Assembly (NCBI GenBank): GCA_002479655.1
Contig: DLOQ01000084.1
Coordinates: 15,158-23,064, forward strand
Direction of reading: 5' to 3'
DNA: 7,907 nt
Source of the DNA: Lachnospiraceae bacterium UBA7480
Lineage (GTDB): Bacteria > Bacillota > Clostridia > Lachnospirales > Lachnospiraceae
Part shown: positions 6,036 to 7,907 of the stretch, one piece after another
Position numbering within the stretch: position 1 is the first letter of the stretch
Layout of the letters: each line of letters opens with the position of its first letter
Notes under the pieces: model-generated
The model's database searches: none
Told to the model about the DNA's origin: nothing
Seen by the model: the letters and a program-made list of their open reading frames with translations, nothing else
Made by a program: the position numbers and the translations under genes

Positions 6036-6623
6036 TCAAAAGTATTGATAGATTGCATAATCCGCATAATTATTTTGCAAAATGGTTTCATAACTCTGTC
6101 CGTCATGTAAAAGATCGCATATGGTAATTTCTTCTATTTTTCCGTTTTTTAGCAGTATTTTTCCTGCTGTTTCCGAAATAATATTTCTGACTTCCTTTTC
6201 ATAATTCAAAAAATTTTGCCCCCAAAGCTCCCTGCGATCCTGATATGACAATAAATCATAAAAATTTTTCCTATTTTCCAGATCATACAAAAAATTACTT
6301 CTTAAGATAATGCTGATGGCTTTTAACTCTTCCTTTGTATATCCCTTATCATAATACTGTGCCAGTATACCGCAGAGATATTCATCCGTCGGTATGGTCT
6401 GTGTTCCTTTTTCCGTTACGATCGTGATTTCCGGTCCCGTCAACAAGGGTAGCTTTTCCGCTTCCTCAACTCCTCTTCCGAATACAGTTATGATATACGG
6501 CAGAAACAGGACAAGACAAAAAATGACGCCGGTTATCTTCAAAACCGGCATCATTTTATGAATGCTTAAAAGATTTTTATTAGGTATTTGTAAGGTCAAT
6601 TTACGCATTTTATTATACTTCAT
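6036..6623 (-). CDS. Short SpoIID-like membrane protein, catalytic Glu missing
   Basis: The 195-residue protein has one membrane segment (about 27-48). A SpoIID/LytB-like region follows: a strand pair ending in IPTDEYLCGILA (about 76-88), a helix with EELKAISIILRS, then a block with LWGQNFLNYEKEVRNII and AGKILLKNGKIEEI. SpoIID is the lytic transglycosylase that trims septal peptidoglycan during engulfment. Its catalytic Glu stands in an A-x-E-M-P context; here the aligned residue is Tyr90. The protein stops soon after the NGK block, where SpoIID proteins (about 300 residues or more) continue with a Ser/Gly-rich motif and C-terminal domain. I see no continuation in other frames of the 107-bp gap. 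The ATG at 6623 is uncertain: a TTG at 6629 and an ATG at 6608 are also possible, and none has a good ribosome binding site. The gene is visibly more AT-rich than its neighbours. It could be a decaying gene or a binding partner of the SpoIIQ-like protein. Confidence 0.72.
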   Translation of the reverse strand: MKYNKMRKLTLQIPNKNLLSIHKMMPVLKITGVIFCLVLFLPYIITVFGRGVEEAEKLPLLTGPEITIVTEKGTQTIPTDEYLCGILAQYYDKGYTKEELKAISIILRSNFLYDLENRKNFYDLLSYQDRRELWGQNFLNYEKEVRNIISETAGKILLKNGKIEEITICDLLHDGQSYETILQNNYADYAIYQYF

Positions 6624-6655
6624 TTTCAAGCTTTAAAATATTCTGTCATATTTAT

Positions 6656-6684
6656 AATATACCTTTTTACATAAAATGTTACAA
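6656..6684 (-). promoter_or_regulatory. Candidate sigma-A-type promoter for the SpoIID-like gene
   Basis: On the minus strand TTGTAA (6679-6684) stands 17 nt before TATATT (6656-6661), matching TTGACA at 4 of 6 and TATAAT at 5 of 6 positions. Transcription would begin near 6649, about 25 nt before the ATG at 6623. The region is AT-rich, so chance matches are likely. I did not find a convincing sporulation sigma factor site. Confidence 0.35.
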
Positions 6685-6697
6685 ATTTTTCCTAAAG

Positions 6698-7825
6698 CTA
6701 TCTTGCAACGTCCAGATGCTGCACAGTCCCCGCTGTGCCATTTTCATATAAGAACATGCCTGTTTTTCTGATTTTCCCATTCAATGCATTATTTTTTAAT
6801 GATTTTAAGGAAAATTCCGTATTGACATTTTCCAGACAGATCGCGCCTACCCCTTTGTCCTTTAAATGATAGAGCACATCCTTTCCATGTTCATCCTTCG
6901 TCCAGATCAATAGCTTGCTCCAGATCGCGTCATTTTCATCGATCCAGCCGTTGCCGTCGTCATCATAAGCTGCCAGATCGGCAAACCCATTGCCTGATTT
7001 CGTACCAAACAGCTCCGATCCGTCATTGATCTCACCGTCGCCATTCTTATCCAGAGCCAGATAACCGCTGCCGGAATTTAACTGTGAAATACTATCTAAG
7101 ATACCGTCCGCGTCAATGTCAAACATAAATTTCTGATCACTGACATTAGCGATATTGCCGTCCAGATTGATAACCAGCGGATCGACCAGATTGGAGGGCT
7201 GGCTGGGCATATAAGCATAAATATCGTTCTGGTCGTAATAATATTCTTCAAATCGTCTGCTCATCTCCAGACCAAGATCAAACTCGATCTCCCGACCGTC
7301 CGCCGTTACCACCTTTCCCTTTGTGGCAAACGCTGTATTTTCCTGTTCTTCATAGGAATATTCGTTCTGGATGGCGCCGATCTGTACTGCGTTACCGGAC
7401 ATATTATAGCTTTCGCCTCCAAACCCCTGACTGCTCCTGCTGTAGCGACCGGTCATCAGATCGTTCAGATGCCTCAGCAGATAAAACAGCGCATGTTCCC
7501 TAATCTGCCTCAGTGAAGCGCGGTCTTCCATCGACGTCAGATTCCCTGTTGTGATCTGCCCCTTGCGCCCCAGCATAGACTGTTCCATCTCAGCCGTAAC
7601 GCTGTCCTGCGCATTGCTTTTCAGCATGTCGGTAAAATAGCCGTATTTATTCCCCCATCTTCCCCTGCTCAGCGTCGTCTGCTGTCCCGCGAGTCCGGTC
7701 ACTGCGCTGACACTGCCCGCTTTTTGCAGGTCAACGCCCGCGATCCATGCCGTCTTTCTTTGTTTTTCGTTTGCTTCATACTTCCTTGTCGATCCCATCT
7801 GCACATTGCTGGAACCAATGATCAT
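6698..7825 (-). CDS. Uncharacterised protein with EF-hand-like calcium loops
   Basis: This 375-residue protein has no signal peptide or membrane segment. The N-terminal 100 residues are polar and low in recognisable motifs. A helix around residues 100-125 (RASLRQIREHALFYLLRHL) and a Ser/Gly/Asn-rich stretch follow. From about residue 212 to 320 lies a block with Asp-rich loops: DIDADGILD from Asp236, DKNGDGEINDGSELFG from Asp259, and DDDGNGWIDEND from Asp288. The last two match EF-hand or dockerin-type calcium loops (Asp259/Asn261/Asp263, Asp288/Asp290/Asn292). The DGSELFG-to-WIDENDAIW arrangement is the one I know from C-terminal regions of large RTX-like and VCBS-type surface proteins of other bacteria. 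The protein may thus be calcium-binding and possibly exported by a non-classical route, but this is inference. The ATG at 7825 has a purine-rich AAGGAAGG upstream. Its 68-bp distance to the SpoIID-like gene and the lack of a terminator leave co-transcription open. Confidence 0.85.
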   Translation of the reverse strand: MIIGSSNVQMGSTRKYEANEKQRKTAWIAGVDLQKAGSVSAVTGLAGQQTTLSRGRWGNKYGYFTDMLKSNAQDSVTAEMEQSMLGRKGQITTGNLTSMEDRASLRQIREHALFYLLRHLNDLMTGRYSRSSQGFGGESYNMSGNAVQIGAIQNEYSYEEQENTAFATKGKVVTADGREIEFDLGLEMSRRFEEYYYDQNDIYAYMPSQPSNLVDPLVINLDGNIANVSDQKFMFDIDADGILDSISQLNSGSGYLALDKNGDGEINDGSELFGTKSGNGFADLAAYDDDGNGWIDENDAIWSKLLIWTKDEHGKDVLYHLKDKGVGAICLENVNTEFSLKSLKNNALNGKIRKTGMFLYENGTAGTVQHLDVAR

Positions 7826-7907
7826 ATTTCCTTCCTTCCCTCATGCGGACATCTCCATGATCACGGATCTTCCGTTTCATGCTTCGATATTTCTTACTGC
7901 ACAGATG

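Noticed and set aside
7877..7907. Possible last codons of an upstream minus-strand gene, ending with TGA at 7877-7879.
   Set aside because: Only about nine codons are in view and another frame is also open to the window edge, so no gene can be supported.

Overview
The window looks like chromosomal DNA of an anaerobic, low-to-middle GC Firmicute, most likely a Lachnospiraceae (class Clostridia) member. The reasons are the strong AGGAGG-type ribosome binding sites, the pairing of a SpoIID-like with a SpoIIQ-like gene, an HflX of Firmicute type, and an EF-hand protein of a kind I associate from memory with gut Clostridia. All eight genes I accept lie on the minus strand, so the window reads from right (7907) to left (1). 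I see no tRNA, rRNA, CRISPR array, transposase or prophage gene.

In transcription order: (i) 7825-6698 encodes an uncharacterised protein with two or three EF-hand-like calcium loops near its C terminus. (ii) 6623-6036 and 5928-5059 form a pair resembling clostridial spoIID-spoIIQ, the cell-wall remodelling genes of engulfment in sporulation. Both products appear catalytically dead. The SpoIID-like protein is short and has Tyr where the catalytic Glu should be. The SpoIIQ-like M23 domain has lost every zinc ligand. (iii) 5059-4900 is an intergenic stretch made mostly of hairpins: a 68-nt imperfect stem-loop abutting the spoIIQ-like stop codon, a GC-rich terminator-like hairpin, and a small GCAGC/GCTGC hairpin. 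(iv) 4899-3724 encodes an imidazolonepropionase-type amidohydrolase with intact metal ligands.

(v) After a 130-bp GC-rich spacer that looks like a degenerate repeat, a compact run of four genes goes from 3592 to 37 with gaps of 42, 65 and 17 bp. It encodes HflX (a ribosome-associated GTPase), a 75-residue unknown, a FAD-dependent dehydrogenase of the COG2509 type with a CxxCxxC-containing cysteine cluster, and a two-pass membrane protein ending in a zinc ribbon. This spacing suggests one operon, but the functions do not point to one known pathway.

The most interesting item is the paired degeneration of the SpoIID-like and SpoIIQ-like proteins: two wall enzymes that normally work on the same septal peptidoglycan are kept as apparently non-catalytic membrane-anchored proteins. 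The long hairpin after them, the perfect 18-bp palindrome between them and the cysteine cluster in the flavoprotein are secondary leads. I found no clearly new multi-gene system.
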